A stretch of 64,000 nt of DNA from an uncultured Lachnospiraceae bacterium (GTDB lineage: Bacteria > Bacillota > Clostridia > Lachnospirales > Lachnospiraceae). Positions within the stretch are counted from its first letter, which is position 1; each line of letters starts with the position of its first letter. The stretch spans positions 14,190 to 78,189 of the forward strand of contig CAJTVD010000008.1 of NCBI GenBank assembly GCA_910579495.1, in the 5' to 3' direction. This document shows, in pieces, positions 25,963 through 34,345 of this stretch. A program made the position numbers and the translations under genes. Under the pieces are notes generated by a model. It worked only from the letters and a program-made list of their open reading frames with translations. It did no database searches and was not told the origin of the DNA.

Positions 25963-28170
25963 GTGGCGGAGAAACACGGAAGTTTATCTATCAACAGTGA
26001 AAACATATTCCCGATTATCAAGAAGTGGCTGTATTCAGACCATGACATCTTTTTCAGGGAATTGATATCCAATGGCTGTGACGCCATTACCAAACTAAAG
26101 AAGCTGGATATGATGGGAGAATATTCCCTGCCGGGGGATTATAAGGCGAAAATTCAGGTGCTGGTAAACCCGGAAGAGAAAACCCTGAAATTTATCGACA
26201 ACGGTATCGGCATGACGGCGGATGAGGTAGAAGAATATATTAACCAGATTGCCTTTTCCGGGGCAACTGATTTTATTGAAAAATACAAGGACAAGACCAA
26301 CGAAGACCAGATCATCGGCCACTTCGGGCTGGGATTTTATTCCGCCTTTATGGTAGCCGACGAGGTGCATATCGACACCCTTTCCTGGCAGGCGGACGCC
26401 AAGCCCGTTCACTGGGAGTGCGACGGCGGCACGGAATTTGATATGAAGGAGGGGGACCGCACGGAAGTGGGTACGACCATTACCCTTTTTATCAATGAGG
26501 ACGTGCTGGAGTTCTGCAATGAATACAAGGCAAGGGAGGTAATAAAAAAATACTGTTCCTTCATGCCTGTTGAGATCTACCTTTCCAAGGAAAATACCAA
26601 GGATACCCAGACCATTGACGCAGAGGAAAAGCTGGACACCGACACTGTGGTGGAGGAGATCAAGCCGGAGAAGGACGAGGACAAATTACGCTATAAGATC
26701 ATCAAGCGTCCCGAGCTTTTAAATGAAACCGCACCTTTGTGGACAAAGCATCCCAATGAGTGCACCAAAGAAGAGTATCTGGAATTTTACCGCAAGGTTT
26801 TCCAGGATTACAAGGAGCCTTTATTCTGGATACACCTGAACATGGACTATCCTTTTAACTTAAAGGGAATTTTGTACTTCCCCAAGATTAACATGGAGTA
26901 CGAATCCATTGAGGGCGTTATCAAGCTGTACAACAACCAGGTATTTATCGCGGACAATATTAAAGAAGTGATCCCGGAATTCCTGATGCTCCTTAAGGGC
27001 GTCATCGACTGCCCGGACCTGCCCCTTAACGTATCCAGGAGCGCCCTGCAGAATGACGGCTTTGTGAAAAAGATTTCCGACTACATTTCCAAGAAGGTGG
27101 CGGATAAGCTCTCCGGCATGTGCAAGACGGAAAAGGAAGAATACGACAAATACTGGGATGATATCAGTCCCTTTATCAAATTTGGCTGCCTGAAGGACGA
27201 TAAATTCTGTGAGAAGATGACAGATTATATCCTCTTTAAGAACCTGGAGGGCAAATACCTGACCCTTCCCGAATGCCTTGAGGTGAACAAGACAGATCCG
27301 GACGAGAAAGACAAGGAAGCAGAGGGAACCCAGGGGGAAAGCGCTGCCCAGGAAAGTGCGGAAGCTCCCGAAGAGGCAGCACAGCCCCAGGAGGCTGCAG
27401 AAACTTCCCAGGATACCAATCCCGTTGAAGAAGCCCAGGAGGAGGCAGATGGTGAAGAAGAAGCCGCAGAAGTCCTGGATGCCGAAGGCAATGTGATAAC
27501 AGATTCCGAGGAGGATGAGGAAGACGAAGAGGATGATGAGGAGGACAAGGAAGCGCCCAAGAAGGTCATCTACTACGTTACTGATGAAAAGCAGCAGGGA
27601 CAGTATATCAGCATGTTCAAAGCTGCCAACATGGACGCGGTGATCCTTACCCATAACATTGACCAGCCTTTTATCTCCCAGCTTGAATCAAAGAATGAAG
27701 GGATTAAGTTCCAGAGAATCGATGCTGACCTGACAGACACCTTCAAGGAAGACACGGACAAAAAAGCCCGCAAGGCAATGAAGAAAGCTTCATCAGCCAT
27801 TGGCAAGATAATGAAGAAAGCCCTGAACAATGAGAAGATCACTGTGAAGGTGGAGCGGCTGAAAGACGATAAGATTGCCTCCATGGTAACCCTTTCGGAA
27901 GAAAGCAGAAGAATGCAGGATATGATGAAGATGTACTCTATGCCGGGAATGGACATGGGAGATATGGGCAGGGAGGGAGAAACCCTGGTCTTAAACGCTA
28001 ACCATCCGCTGGTACAGTATATCATAGATAATACCAAGGGAAGCCATGTGGATATGATTTGCGAACAGCTATATGACCTGGCGCTGTTACAGCATGCGCC
28101 TCTTGGGCCGGAAGCTATGAGTAAATTTGTGGAGCGGAGCAATGAGATTATGCTGATGCTGGCAAAATAA
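25963..28170 (+). CDS. htpG: Molecular chaperone HtpG (Hsp90) with a long acidic insertion
   Basis: GTG start with AAAAGGAG upstream; 735 residues against about 620-640 in most bacteria. The N-terminal ATPase (~1-220) shows FFRELISNGCDAITKL, FIDNGIGMTADEV and IGHFGLGFYSAFMVAD. The middle domain has LPLNVSRSALQND with its catalytic-loop Arg. An insert at residues ~447-532 is extremely rich in Glu, Asp, Ala and Gln, reminiscent of the charged linker of eukaryotic Hsp90 but placed in the middle domain, just before KKVIYYVTDEKQQG. The C-terminal dimerisation domain follows (MYSMPGMDMGDMG). Controlled by the CIRCE element upstream; a strong terminator follows. Confidence 0.95.
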   Translation: MAEKHGSLSINSENIFPIIKKWLYSDHDIFFRELISNGCDAITKLKKLDMMGEYSLPGDYKAKIQVLVNPEEKTLKFIDNGIGMTADEVEEYINQIAFSGATDFIEKYKDKTNEDQIIGHFGLGFYSAFMVADEVHIDTLSWQADAKPVHWECDGGTEFDMKEGDRTEVGTTITLFINEDVLEFCNEYKAREVIKKYCSFMPVEIYLSKENTKDTQTIDAEEKLDTDTVVEEIKPEKDEDKLRYKIIKRPELLNETAPLWTKHPNECTKEEYLEFYRKVFQDYKEPLFWIHLNMDYPFNLKGILYFPKINMEYESIEGVIKLYNNQVFIADNIKEVIPEFLMLLKGVIDCPDLPLNVSRSALQNDGFVKKISDYISKKVADKLSGMCKTEKEEYDKYWDDISPFIKFGCLKDDKFCEKMTDYILFKNLEGKYLTLPECLEVNKTDPDEKDKEAEGTQGESAAQESAEAPEEAAQPQEAAETSQDTNPVEEAQEEADGEEEAAEVLDAEGNVITDSEEDEEDEEDDEEDKEAPKKVIYYVTDEKQQGQYISMFKAANMDAVILTHNIDQPFISQLESKNEGIKFQRIDADLTDTFKEDTDKKARKAMKKASSAIGKIMKKALNNEKITVKVERLKDDKIASMVTLSEESRRMQDMMKMYSMPGMDMGDMGREGETLVLNANHPLVQYIIDNTKGSHVDMICEQLYDLALLQHAPLGPEAMSKFVERSNEIMLMLAK

Positions 28171-28210
28171 GCCGGCAGGCGTACTGCCACCATATTGTGA
28201 TAAAAAAATC

Positions 28211-28261
28211 CCCCCTGTTGGTTTTCAGGCCAAAAAGCTGAAAACCGGCAGGGGGTTTTTA
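28211..28261 (+). terminator. Intrinsic terminator after htpG
   Basis: CCCCCTGTTGGTTTTCAG (28211-28228) pairs with CTGAAAACCGGCAGGGGG (28238-28255), 18 bp with one mismatch region, followed by a T-run. Confidence 0.92.
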
Positions 28262-28264
28262 TTA

Positions 28265-28337
28265 CAATAAGCCGGCTAGCGGAGCGTGACGGCGTTTGTT
28301 GCAATAAGCCGGCTAGCGGAGCGTGGCAGCGTTTGTT
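28265..28337 (+). repeat. Dispersed intergenic repeat, two adjacent copies
   Basis: Two 36-base copies starting CAATAAGCCGGCTAGCGGAG at 28265 and 28302 (period 37), differing at two bases (GACGGC versus GGCAGC). They are the same unit as at 9591, again starting directly after a terminator T-run. Confidence 0.85.
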
Positions 28338-28410
28338 ACAATAGTTGTTTGGGGAACTGTTCCTGGCCCTGCGCATAATATATGATAAGTATATTTGCAG
28401 AGGTATTTTT

Positions 28411-28983
28411 ATGCCTAAAAATATTTTGCGCAGCGCCCAGGGGGATAACACTTATAAGGGGAAGCTGCAGATCAATGTAACGTCTACGCTGGGGATGATA
28501 CCCATACAGGATGCCACAGTGACAATTTCCTACACAGGCATCCCTGATGTAACCATAGAAAAAATCAGCACGGATTCCTCAGGCCAGACGGAGGAGATCG
28601 AGCTGCCCTCCCCGCCGCCGGAGTACAGCCTGACGCCGGTGGAAGAACAACCCTATTCGGAATATAACATACGGGTGGAAGCGCCCGGCTATGAGCCTGT
28701 GCTGGTCTCCGGGACGGAAATTCTGCCGGATGTTACGGCAGTGCAGCCGATACGCCTGGCTCCGGTGGAAACAGAAGAAAAACAGGAAGAGGTGGTGGTG
28801 ATCCCGGACCATACCCTGTTTGGTGAATATCCGCCCAAAATCCCCGAGGATGAAATCAAGCCCATGGATGAGAGCGGGGAGATTGTCTTAAGCAGGGTGG
28901 TGATTCCGGAGTATGTGGTAGTGGACGATAAAATAGTACTACTACCAAAAATCATCCGGAAAAAACTTTGCCCAATTCAATAA
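28411..28983 (+). pseudogene. 3'-truncated spore cortex-lytic-type/peptidoglycan-binding protein gene
   Basis: ATG 28411 with AGAGG upstream. The 190-residue product is the N-terminal part of a clostridial family in which a repeat-like beta domain (GKLQINVTSTLGMIPIQDAT, then SGQTEEIELPSPP and EAPGYEPVLVSGTEILP) precedes HTLFGEYPPKIPEDE and a catalytic or SpoIID-like half starting VVIPEYVVV. Here homology stops right after that phrase and the frame runs into an unrelated basic tail (IIRKKLCPIQ). The last 32 bases overlap the end of the convergent Uma2 gene, so a deletion or insertion joined the two. Recognition of the family is from memory. Confidence 0.65.
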
Positions 28984-29527
28984 AACATCCTTCAAGCACG
29001 TTGACCTTTGCCACTTCCTCCTGCCGGTAGATTTCGTGGGTTTGGAGGAAACCATTGCCAGACTGGAGCATTACACGGACCGTTTTGTTTTCCGGGTCAA
29101 CAATCCAGTATTCCCGGACCCCCGCCCTCTGGTACAGGTTTAGCTTCACAAGTTGGTCATGCCGCTGTGTGGAGGGGGAGAGGACTTCGATGACCAAATC
29201 CGGTGCACCATTACATCCATACTGATCCAGTTTGCTCCTGTCACATATCACTGATATGTCCGGCTCCACTATGGTATCAACATCCTCCGGGGAGTCACCG
29301 GCCCGTTGGAACAGCCGCACGCCAAAGGGGGCTGGATAAGCCTTGCACTGCTTTCCCTCCAGATAATTGCCAAGCTGCCGTCCCATTTCAAAACAGATTT
29401 CCTGATGGATCCTGGACGGGGCAGCCATCATAAACGCTTCACCATTGATGATTTCAATCCGTTCGTTCCCCTCCCAGGAGAGGATATCTGCGAAAGTATA
29501 CCGGGCCTTTTTTGCAGGTAATGCCAT
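28952..29527 (-). CDS. Uma2 family endonuclease (DUF820)
   Basis: A 191-residue PD-(D/E)xK-fold protein: start region ARYTFADILSWEGNERIEII, then VEPDISVICDRSKL with the first catalytic Asp, and APDLVIEVLSPSTQRHD with Asp and Glu of the core, YQRAGVREYWIVDPENKTV with the basic/aromatic end. Uma2 proteins occur in many copies in cyanobacteria and Firmicutes and are often mobile-associated nucleases of unknown target. It is convergent with, and overlaps the end of, the truncated spore-protein gene. Ribosome binding site AGGAGGAAT lies upstream on the reverse strand. Confidence 0.85.
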   Translation of the reverse strand: MALPAKKARYTFADILSWEGNERIEIINGEAFMMAAPSRIHQEICFEMGRQLGNYLEGKQCKAYPAPFGVRLFQRAGDSPEDVDTIVEPDISVICDRSKLDQYGCNGAPDLVIEVLSPSTQRHDQLVKLNLYQRAGVREYWIVDPENKTVRVMLQSGNGFLQTHEIYRQEEVAKVNVLEGCFIELGKVFSG

Positions 29528-29742
29528 ATGCCATTCCTCCTTATCCGTTGCTGCCTGTGTAATTTTGGCCTGTATTCGTTTTATTTATTCCTGTCCAGTA
29601 TAACATGGACCCGGTATTATTTCAAACCTTTAGGCTTGGCTGTTATGAAAGCCAGCCTCTGGCCCAAAAAAGGCTGATATCCTTTGGAAGAAGGTGTATA
29701 CTGGAAAGGTAGCAAAAATAAAGAAAGGAAGTGTGATGATTT

Positions 29743-30183
29743 ATGCTGAAAGGAATACCGAAAATTTTATCGCCGGAGCTTTTAAAGACGCTGTGCGAGA
29801 TGGGGCATGGTGACAGGATTGTGATTGCTGACGGAAACTTTCCGGCGGAGAGTATGGGAAAGGACGCTATTGTGGTCCGCATGGACGGCCATGGGACCTG
29901 TGAGGTGCTGGAGGCTGTTTTACAGTTATTCCCCCTGGATACTTATGTGGAGCATCCCTTTAACCTGATGCAGGTGATGCCCGGGGATACAGTGGAGACG
30001 CCCATCTGGGACAAGTACCAGGAGATATTAAAAGGTGCAGACCCAAGAGGGGAAGAGGCCATAGGGCAGATTGAGCGTTTTGCTTTTTATGAGGAGGCAC
30101 GCAAGGCCTATGCCATCATCGCTACCGGTGAGGGGGCGCTGTATGCCAACATTATGCTGCAAAAGGGCGTTGTAATTGAGTAG
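29743..30183 (+). CDS. fucU: Fucose mutarotase (RbsD/FucU family)
   Basis: A 146-residue RbsD/FucU protein interconverting anomers of L-fucose (or a related sugar). MLKGIPKILSPELLKTLCEM and GHGDRIVIADGNFPAES match the FucU N-terminus, with His and Asp of the active site, and the C-terminus ANIMLQKGVVIE is typical. At about 146 residues it fits FucU rather than shorter RbsD proteins. AAAGGAAG precedes the start. No fucose operon genes are adjacent; it stands alone between two accessory genes. Confidence 0.88.
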   Translation: MLKGIPKILSPELLKTLCEMGHGDRIVIADGNFPAESMGKDAIVVRMDGHGTCEVLEAVLQLFPLDTYVEHPFNLMQVMPGDTVETPIWDKYQEILKGADPRGEEAIGQIERFAFYEEARKAYAIIATGEGALYANIMLQKGVVIE

Positions 30184-30216
30184 CAGGGCAAAGCCCGGAA
30201 ACCAGGCTTGGGGACT

Positions 30217-30247
30217 GGGGGGATCCATCCAGACGGTGGTTCCCCCC
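30217..30247. terminator. Hairpin between convergent fucU and recombinase genes
   Basis: GGGGGGATCCA pairs with TGGTTCCCCCC (10 of 11) across a short loop, between two converging genes. No T-run is seen, so its role as a terminator is tentative. Confidence 0.4.
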
Positions 30248-30291
30248 GGGAAGCAGGGCTTGGGGGAGTAAGGCACCAGGGGAAAGCCGCC

Positions 30292-31686
30292 TTAGGTTTC
30301 CGTCCCATATAGGCTAAAGCCGCAAAGCTTATGGGTATCCGGATCTAAATAGATGCCCTGGAGCTTATCATGCCAGAAAGCCCTTTTGTGGGCTTTGTCA
30401 AGGCGTTCATAGGCTGACCGCCAGCATCCGGAAAAGCTCTCAGGGAGGGGCTGGCAGCCAGCTTTTTCCCTGCCTTTTGCCAGGTCTTTGTATTTCCTGA
30501 TTTTTTCGGAAAGCTGTGCATATTGTCTGTCATATTCCCCTTCATCCATGCGCCCTTTCTGGAAAATGAGATTGAGGCGTGAAAGCTCCTTTTTCATTTT
30601 TTCTGCTTCCTTGAAGGGATCTGGGATTGCCCCTTTCCAGGGGGAAAGACAAAAATGCATCCGTATCCGGGCAAGCTCCGGCAGCATCCCTTCCAGGTTG
30701 GCAAGGAGGTACTTTTCCACGGTGGTTTCATAAATATGGATGCCGCCGGGACAAAGGCCCCGGCAGCGCTGCTTCTGGCGGCACCGGTACACCGGGCTTA
30801 TGTAGGTTTTGCCCCCGGGCTTTTTGGTCTTGTGCTGGTACCCGGCAAAATTATGGCCGCAGAGGGGGCATTTGATGATCCCGGAAAAGAGGTAAGGCTC
30901 ATTTTTCCCGGCATACCATTTCAGGTCTCCCAATTCCTTTATTTTGTCAAACTGCTCCCTGGTGATATAGGGTTCGCAGAAACCATCTTTCCCATAGGCA
31001 TGGCCATAATAGACAGGGTTTTTGAACATATAATAAAGGGTGCTCTCCGGCGGGGCGGTATCCCTGTATTTTTCCAGCAGGTAGGAAACAGCGGCACGTT
31101 TGGAGTAAACGGTAAAGTAATAGGAGAAGAAATCCTCTACCATGGCCTTTGTCTTTTCATCTTTAACAAACTTTTTGTTTTCCGCCTTGTAGCCGAAGCT
31201 GGCGTGGGCACCGGAAAGGATCTCATTATTGCGGCGTTTGTAGTCGAACACTTCCCGGATGCGCTCAGAGTCCCGGTCGCATTCGTTTTCGTTGACAGAA
31301 AGCATGATATTGATGGCAAACCGCCCGTTGGAGGTGCTGGTGTCATACTGCTCGAAAATGGTCTTCCAGTTGCAGTTGTGGGCTTCTAAGATCGCCTGGG
31401 TGTTGTGGTAGTCCCTGATATTGCGGAACCACCGGTCAAGCTTGGTGACCAGGATCAGGTCGATCCGGCCAGCCTCCACGTCCTTTAACAGGCGGGAAAG
31501 CTCCCGGCGGCTGTGCATGTTTTTCCGGGCGGTGATGCCTTCGTCAGTGTAACAGCCCACGATCTCGTAGCCATGGGATATGGCATAGCCTGTAAGGGCA
31601 TCCCGCTGGGCATCTAAAGAGAGCCCGTCTTTCACCTGCATGTCAGTGCTTACACGGTCGTACAGGGCGCATCGGATTTTTTTCAT
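30292..31686 (-). CDS. Large serine recombinase
   Basis: A 464-residue recombinase. The catalytic N-domain has CALYDRVSTDMQ with the nucleophilic Ser, then SLDAQRDALTGYA, and LILVTKLDRWFRNIRDY. A recombinase domain (~155-250, GAHASFGYKAENKKFV) is followed by a zinc beta-ribbon (IIKCPLCGHNF ... YRCRQKQRCRG) and a coiled coil (~345-400). Such enzymes mediate phage or transposon integration between attachment sites. No phage structural or conjugation genes surround it, so it is an orphan or all that remains of an element. The C-terminus is shorter than the ~500-550 residues common for the family. Confidence 0.9.
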   Translation of the reverse strand: MKKIRCALYDRVSTDMQVKDGLSLDAQRDALTGYAISHGYEIVGCYTDEGITARKNMHSRRELSRLLKDVEAGRIDLILVTKLDRWFRNIRDYHNTQAILEAHNCNWKTIFEQYDTSTSNGRFAINIMLSVNENECDRDSERIREVFDYKRRNNEILSGAHASFGYKAENKKFVKDEKTKAMVEDFFSYYFTVYSKRAAVSYLLEKYRDTAPPESTLYYMFKNPVYYGHAYGKDGFCEPYITREQFDKIKELGDLKWYAGKNEPYLFSGIIKCPLCGHNFAGYQHKTKKPGGKTYISPVYRCRQKQRCRGLCPGGIHIYETTVEKYLLANLEGMLPELARIRMHFCLSPWKGAIPDPFKEAEKMKKELSRLNLIFQKGRMDEGEYDRQYAQLSEKIRKYKDLAKGREKAGCQPLPESFSGCWRSAYERLDKAHKRAFWHDKLQGIYLDPDTHKLCGFSLYGTET

Positions 31687-32018
31687 GGGGGCGCTCCTTC
31701 CGGGGAAGGTTTCATTGATATCATTTTATGAGAGAAAGGGTAAATTATATTTCTTCTGCTGGCAATTTTAACATTCCGCCTGGCCATGTTGCCACAGCCT
31801 TTTATTAGTACTGTTTGCGTTACAGTAAAGGGCAATTATTTTGGCCAGGACTGCCCTTAGCTGTTTTGGTATGGGAAATAATCCCCCCGGAGAAAACGGA
31901 AATAGATTTGTACAAACTAAACAAAGTTTCAACCTGCTTTTTGTGGAGAAATATCCCTATAGTTATGGTAAAATTAAAAATAAGAGAAATATCGCACTAA
32001 TTAAGGGAAAGAAAAGGT
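31687..32018 (+). other. Intergenic region before the LytTR regulator gene
   Basis: About 330 bases separating the divergent recombinase and regulator genes. It becomes A+T-rich towards the regulator (TATGGTAAAATTAAAA near 31975 may supply a -10). The regulator's ribosome binding site is GAAAAGG at 32011-32017. I see no repeats or RNA structure. Confidence 0.3.
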
Positions 32019-32738
32019 ATGTTGTCCATAGCAGTGATAGAAGACAATGCCGCATACGCCGCCATGCTGAAAGGATATATCCTTAGGGAGCCGTCTTTCA
32101 GGGGCCAGGTATCGGTAGATTTATATTTAAACCCGGGGGGCTTCCTGGAAGGGATGGAGAAAGGCAGGCAGTATGGGCTTTGCTTTTCGGATATTGAGAT
32201 GCCGGGGATGGGCGGGCTTAAGTTGGCGGAGGAAGCCCGGAAAAGGGATCCAGGGGTTCTATGGGTATTCCTGACCGCTTACCCTGCCTATGCCCTGGAG
32301 GGGTATCAGGTGGAAGCCTTTGACTATGTTTTAAAGGAAAGGCTGGAGGGGCAGTGGCCCAGGCTGGTAGAAAGAATCGTAAAACGGCTGGCAGAGGGCA
32401 GAGAAAAGGTATACAAGGTGGTTACCCCTAATACGGTGGAGGTCATACTCTTAAGCAGCATTGTGTATATTTACAAGGAAGGTAAGTATTGCCATTTTGT
32501 TTTGGAGGATGGCAGGGATAGGCCTGCAGTGAGAAAAACTATCCGGGAGATTGGGGAGGAGCTGGAGCGCCATGAGAATTTTCTGCTAGTGAAAAGGGGG
32601 TATCTTATCAATCTGGAGAAAATTAGGAAATATACGGCGGAACAGGTCATTATGAATAATGGGGACGAACTCATAATCGGAAGGATGCATGTAACCAGGG
32701 TCAGGGAAGCGGTCATGGGGTATATGGAGAGGAAATGA
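32019..32738 (+). CDS. LytTR-family response regulator
   Basis: A 239-residue regulator. Receiver domain residues 1-120: IAVIEDNAAYAAML with the acidic pair, phospho-acceptor D58 in CFSDIEMPGMGG, and TAYPAYALEGYQVEAFDYVL. The C-terminal LytTR DNA-binding domain (~135-235) has IVYIYKEGKYCHFVLED and ENFLLVKRGYLINLEKIRKY. Such AgrA/ComE-like regulators commonly control peptide production in response to a peptide signal. It is translationally coupled with the histidine kinase (the stop overlaps the kinase ATG), and both precede the candidate precursor peptide and lanM, making it the likely regulator of the lanthipeptide locus. Confidence 0.92.
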   Translation: MLSIAVIEDNAAYAAMLKGYILREPSFRGQVSVDLYLNPGGFLEGMEKGRQYGLCFSDIEMPGMGGLKLAEEARKRDPGVLWVFLTAYPAYALEGYQVEAFDYVLKERLEGQWPRLVERIVKRLAEGREKVYKVVTPNTVEVILLSSIVYIYKEGKYCHFVLEDGRDRPAVRKTIREIGEELERHENFLLVKRGYLINLEKIRKYTAEQVIMNNGDELIIGRMHVTRVREAVMGYMERK

Positions 32739-34033
32739 TGGGTGGGCTGTGGTGGGTACAGGCAGTACTGACGGTAATCGAGGTGATTGGGGTATTCTGG
32801 CTGGTGAGGGTGGTATTTGAAGAAAAGGGGACAGGAGCCGGGGAGTGGTTTTCTGGTTTTGGGGTGCTGGCACTGGCAGGAATCACTGTTTACCAGAGAA
32901 CGATTGCGATGTATTCAAGATGGTGGCTGGTGATCACGATTCTGCTGGGGGGATTTCTTTTAAAGGTAAGTGGAAGGGAGAAGAAATGGCAGGCGTGGAC
33001 ATTGCTGGCGCTGTATTTTGAGACACTTTACTGCCTGGATATCTTTATATATATTGCTGCCCAGATTGTCCTTTCTGAAAGAGATTTTTTATCTGACCAG
33101 TTTAATATTGGAATGAAAAGGGTGATCATTTTTTTTCTGACAAGAAGCATTATGGTTGCAGGCTGTGCTTTTTTATATAAATACAGGAGAAGAGCGGCAT
33201 ATTACTGGGAAATAGGAGGAAAACTGTGGGGAATTATCATACTTCTAGAACATCTGAGCCTGATTTGCTGCGACCGTATATTTGTGCAGGGGGCGGAACA
33301 GGAGGCTATGGGTGGCTGGAGGATGCTGTTGTTATTTTACCCCGTTCTGACGGCATTTGCAGCAATTTATTTTATCCAGCAGAGATACCACAGGCTGTAT
33401 GAACAGATGGAAAGGCAGAATACCTTATACAGTGAAAAGTATGAGATGATGGTGGAAAAGAGCAGGGAGAAGGAGCGTGTCTATCATGATTTCAAAAACC
33501 ATATGATCCTGTTACAGAAAATGGTGAAGGAGGGGGATGACTCCGGGGCGGACGCTTATCTTCAAAAGCTGCTGCAGGCTGGGACGGAAAGGGACGCTTC
33601 TCCTGAAACGGGTGTTTCCCTGCTGGATTATCTGATACAGGTAAAGCACTCTGAAGCATCCAGAAAGCTGGTGCGGGCAGAGGTGGAATATGAGGGGAGG
33701 ATACCAGAGCTGGACAGGCAAGGACTGATGGACTTCTGTGCTCTGATTGGTAATCTCTGGGACAATGCCATAGAGGGGTGTGAGAGGGTTGGAGAAGACC
33801 GCCGGATCAGGTTTGTATTTCTATGTGTGGGAAATGGGATAACGATCAAAATGGAAAACAGTTGTCATCCGGATGTAAAGACCGGGCGGCTGGTGACCAC
33901 GAAAGCTGACCGCGGAATGCATGGGATTGGCCTTAGGAATATAGATTTTATTGTTAATAAGTATGGCGGCAGGGTGAAAAGGGAGTGCAGGAATGGAATG
34001 TTCATCACGCAGGTCACGCTGATATTTCTATAG
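32735..34033 (+). CDS. GHKL-domain sensor histidine kinase (AgrC-like)
   Basis: A 432-residue membrane kinase: about six hydrophobic segments in residues 1-215 (for example VQAVLTVIEVIGVFWLVRVVF and GIIILLEHLSLICC), then a coiled linker and the atypical H-box VYHDFKNHMILLQKMV with the phospho-His, an N-box LIGNLWDNAIEGC and a G-box HGIGLRNIDFIVNKYGG. This is the AgrC/ComD architecture that senses secreted peptides. Paired with the LytTR regulator just upstream and followed by the 48-residue peptide gene, it may sense the mature lanthipeptide or a related autoinducer. Confidence 0.9.
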   Translation: MMGGLWWVQAVLTVIEVIGVFWLVRVVFEEKGTGAGEWFSGFGVLALAGITVYQRTIAMYSRWWLVITILLGGFLLKVSGREKKWQAWTLLALYFETLYCLDIFIYIAAQIVLSERDFLSDQFNIGMKRVIIFFLTRSIMVAGCAFLYKYRRRAAYYWEIGGKLWGIIILLEHLSLICCDRIFVQGAEQEAMGGWRMLLLFYPVLTAFAAIYFIQQRYHRLYEQMERQNTLYSEKYEMMVEKSREKERVYHDFKNHMILLQKMVKEGDDSGADAYLQKLLQAGTERDASPETGVSLLDYLIQVKHSEASRKLVRAEVEYEGRIPELDRQGLMDFCALIGNLWDNAIEGCERVGEDRRIRFVFLCVGNGITIKMENSCHPDVKTGRLVTTKADRGMHGIGLRNIDFIVNKYGGRVKRECRNGMFITQVTLIFL

Positions 34034-34162
34034 CTTCCGGCATGATCTGCCGAATTTGTAGATAAAAAGAAATATGTGGCAACACTGCCAGGGCAGGCCT
34101 GCATTGTGGAAATCTGACGTTACTTAAATTTCGGTAATCTGGAATGAGGGGAGGTGAAAGGA

Positions 34163-34309
34163 ATGGCAGAGAAAAATCTATGCAGTTTTGAGGAATGTAG
34201 CGTGTATGGGGGAAATCTGGAGGAAGAAACATTATATCTGATGCAGGAACCGGATGTTGCTTTGATTACCCATAATACACCAACGCTGACAATTGTTTGT
34301 TGTCTATAA
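34163..34309 (+). CDS. Candidate lanthipeptide precursor peptide
   Basis: A 48-residue open frame starting at ATG 34163 behind an exceptionally strong ribosome binding site (GGGGAGGTGAAAGG, 6 bases from the ATG), which argues for real translation. The first ~32 residues are acidic (NLEEETLYLMQEPD) like a leader; the C-terminal part, THNTPTLTIVCCL, has four Thr and two adjacent Cys, suitable for dehydration and thioether rings. It lies between the AgrC-like kinase and lanM, and a terminator follows directly, as usual after lanA genes. Odd: no clear GG or GA cleavage site before the core; the only GG is at residues 16-17. Alternative: a signalling peptide for the kinase. Confidence 0.65.
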   Translation: MAEKNLCSFEECSVYGGNLEEETLYLMQEPDVALITHNTPTLTIVCCL

Positions 34310-34310
34310 G

Positions 34311-34339
34311 AAAAAAGCCGCCGGTAGGGCGGTTTTTTT
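34311..34339 (+). terminator. Terminator between the precursor gene and lanM
   Basis: AAAAAAGCCGCC, loop GGTAG, GGCGGTTTTTTT: a G+C-rich stem flanked by complementary A- and T-runs, starting two bases after the peptide's stop. Partial read-through would make precursor in excess over synthetase. Confidence 0.8.
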
Positions 34340-34345
34340 ATGCGC

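Noticed and set aside
27225..27569. Long Ser-rich reverse-strand frame
   Set aside because: Complement of the Glu/Asp-rich HtpG insert; pure composition effect.
30655..31389. 244-codon forward frame antisense to the large serine recombinase
   Set aside because: The reverse-strand protein has clear recombinase motifs; the forward frame has no ribosome site or family features.
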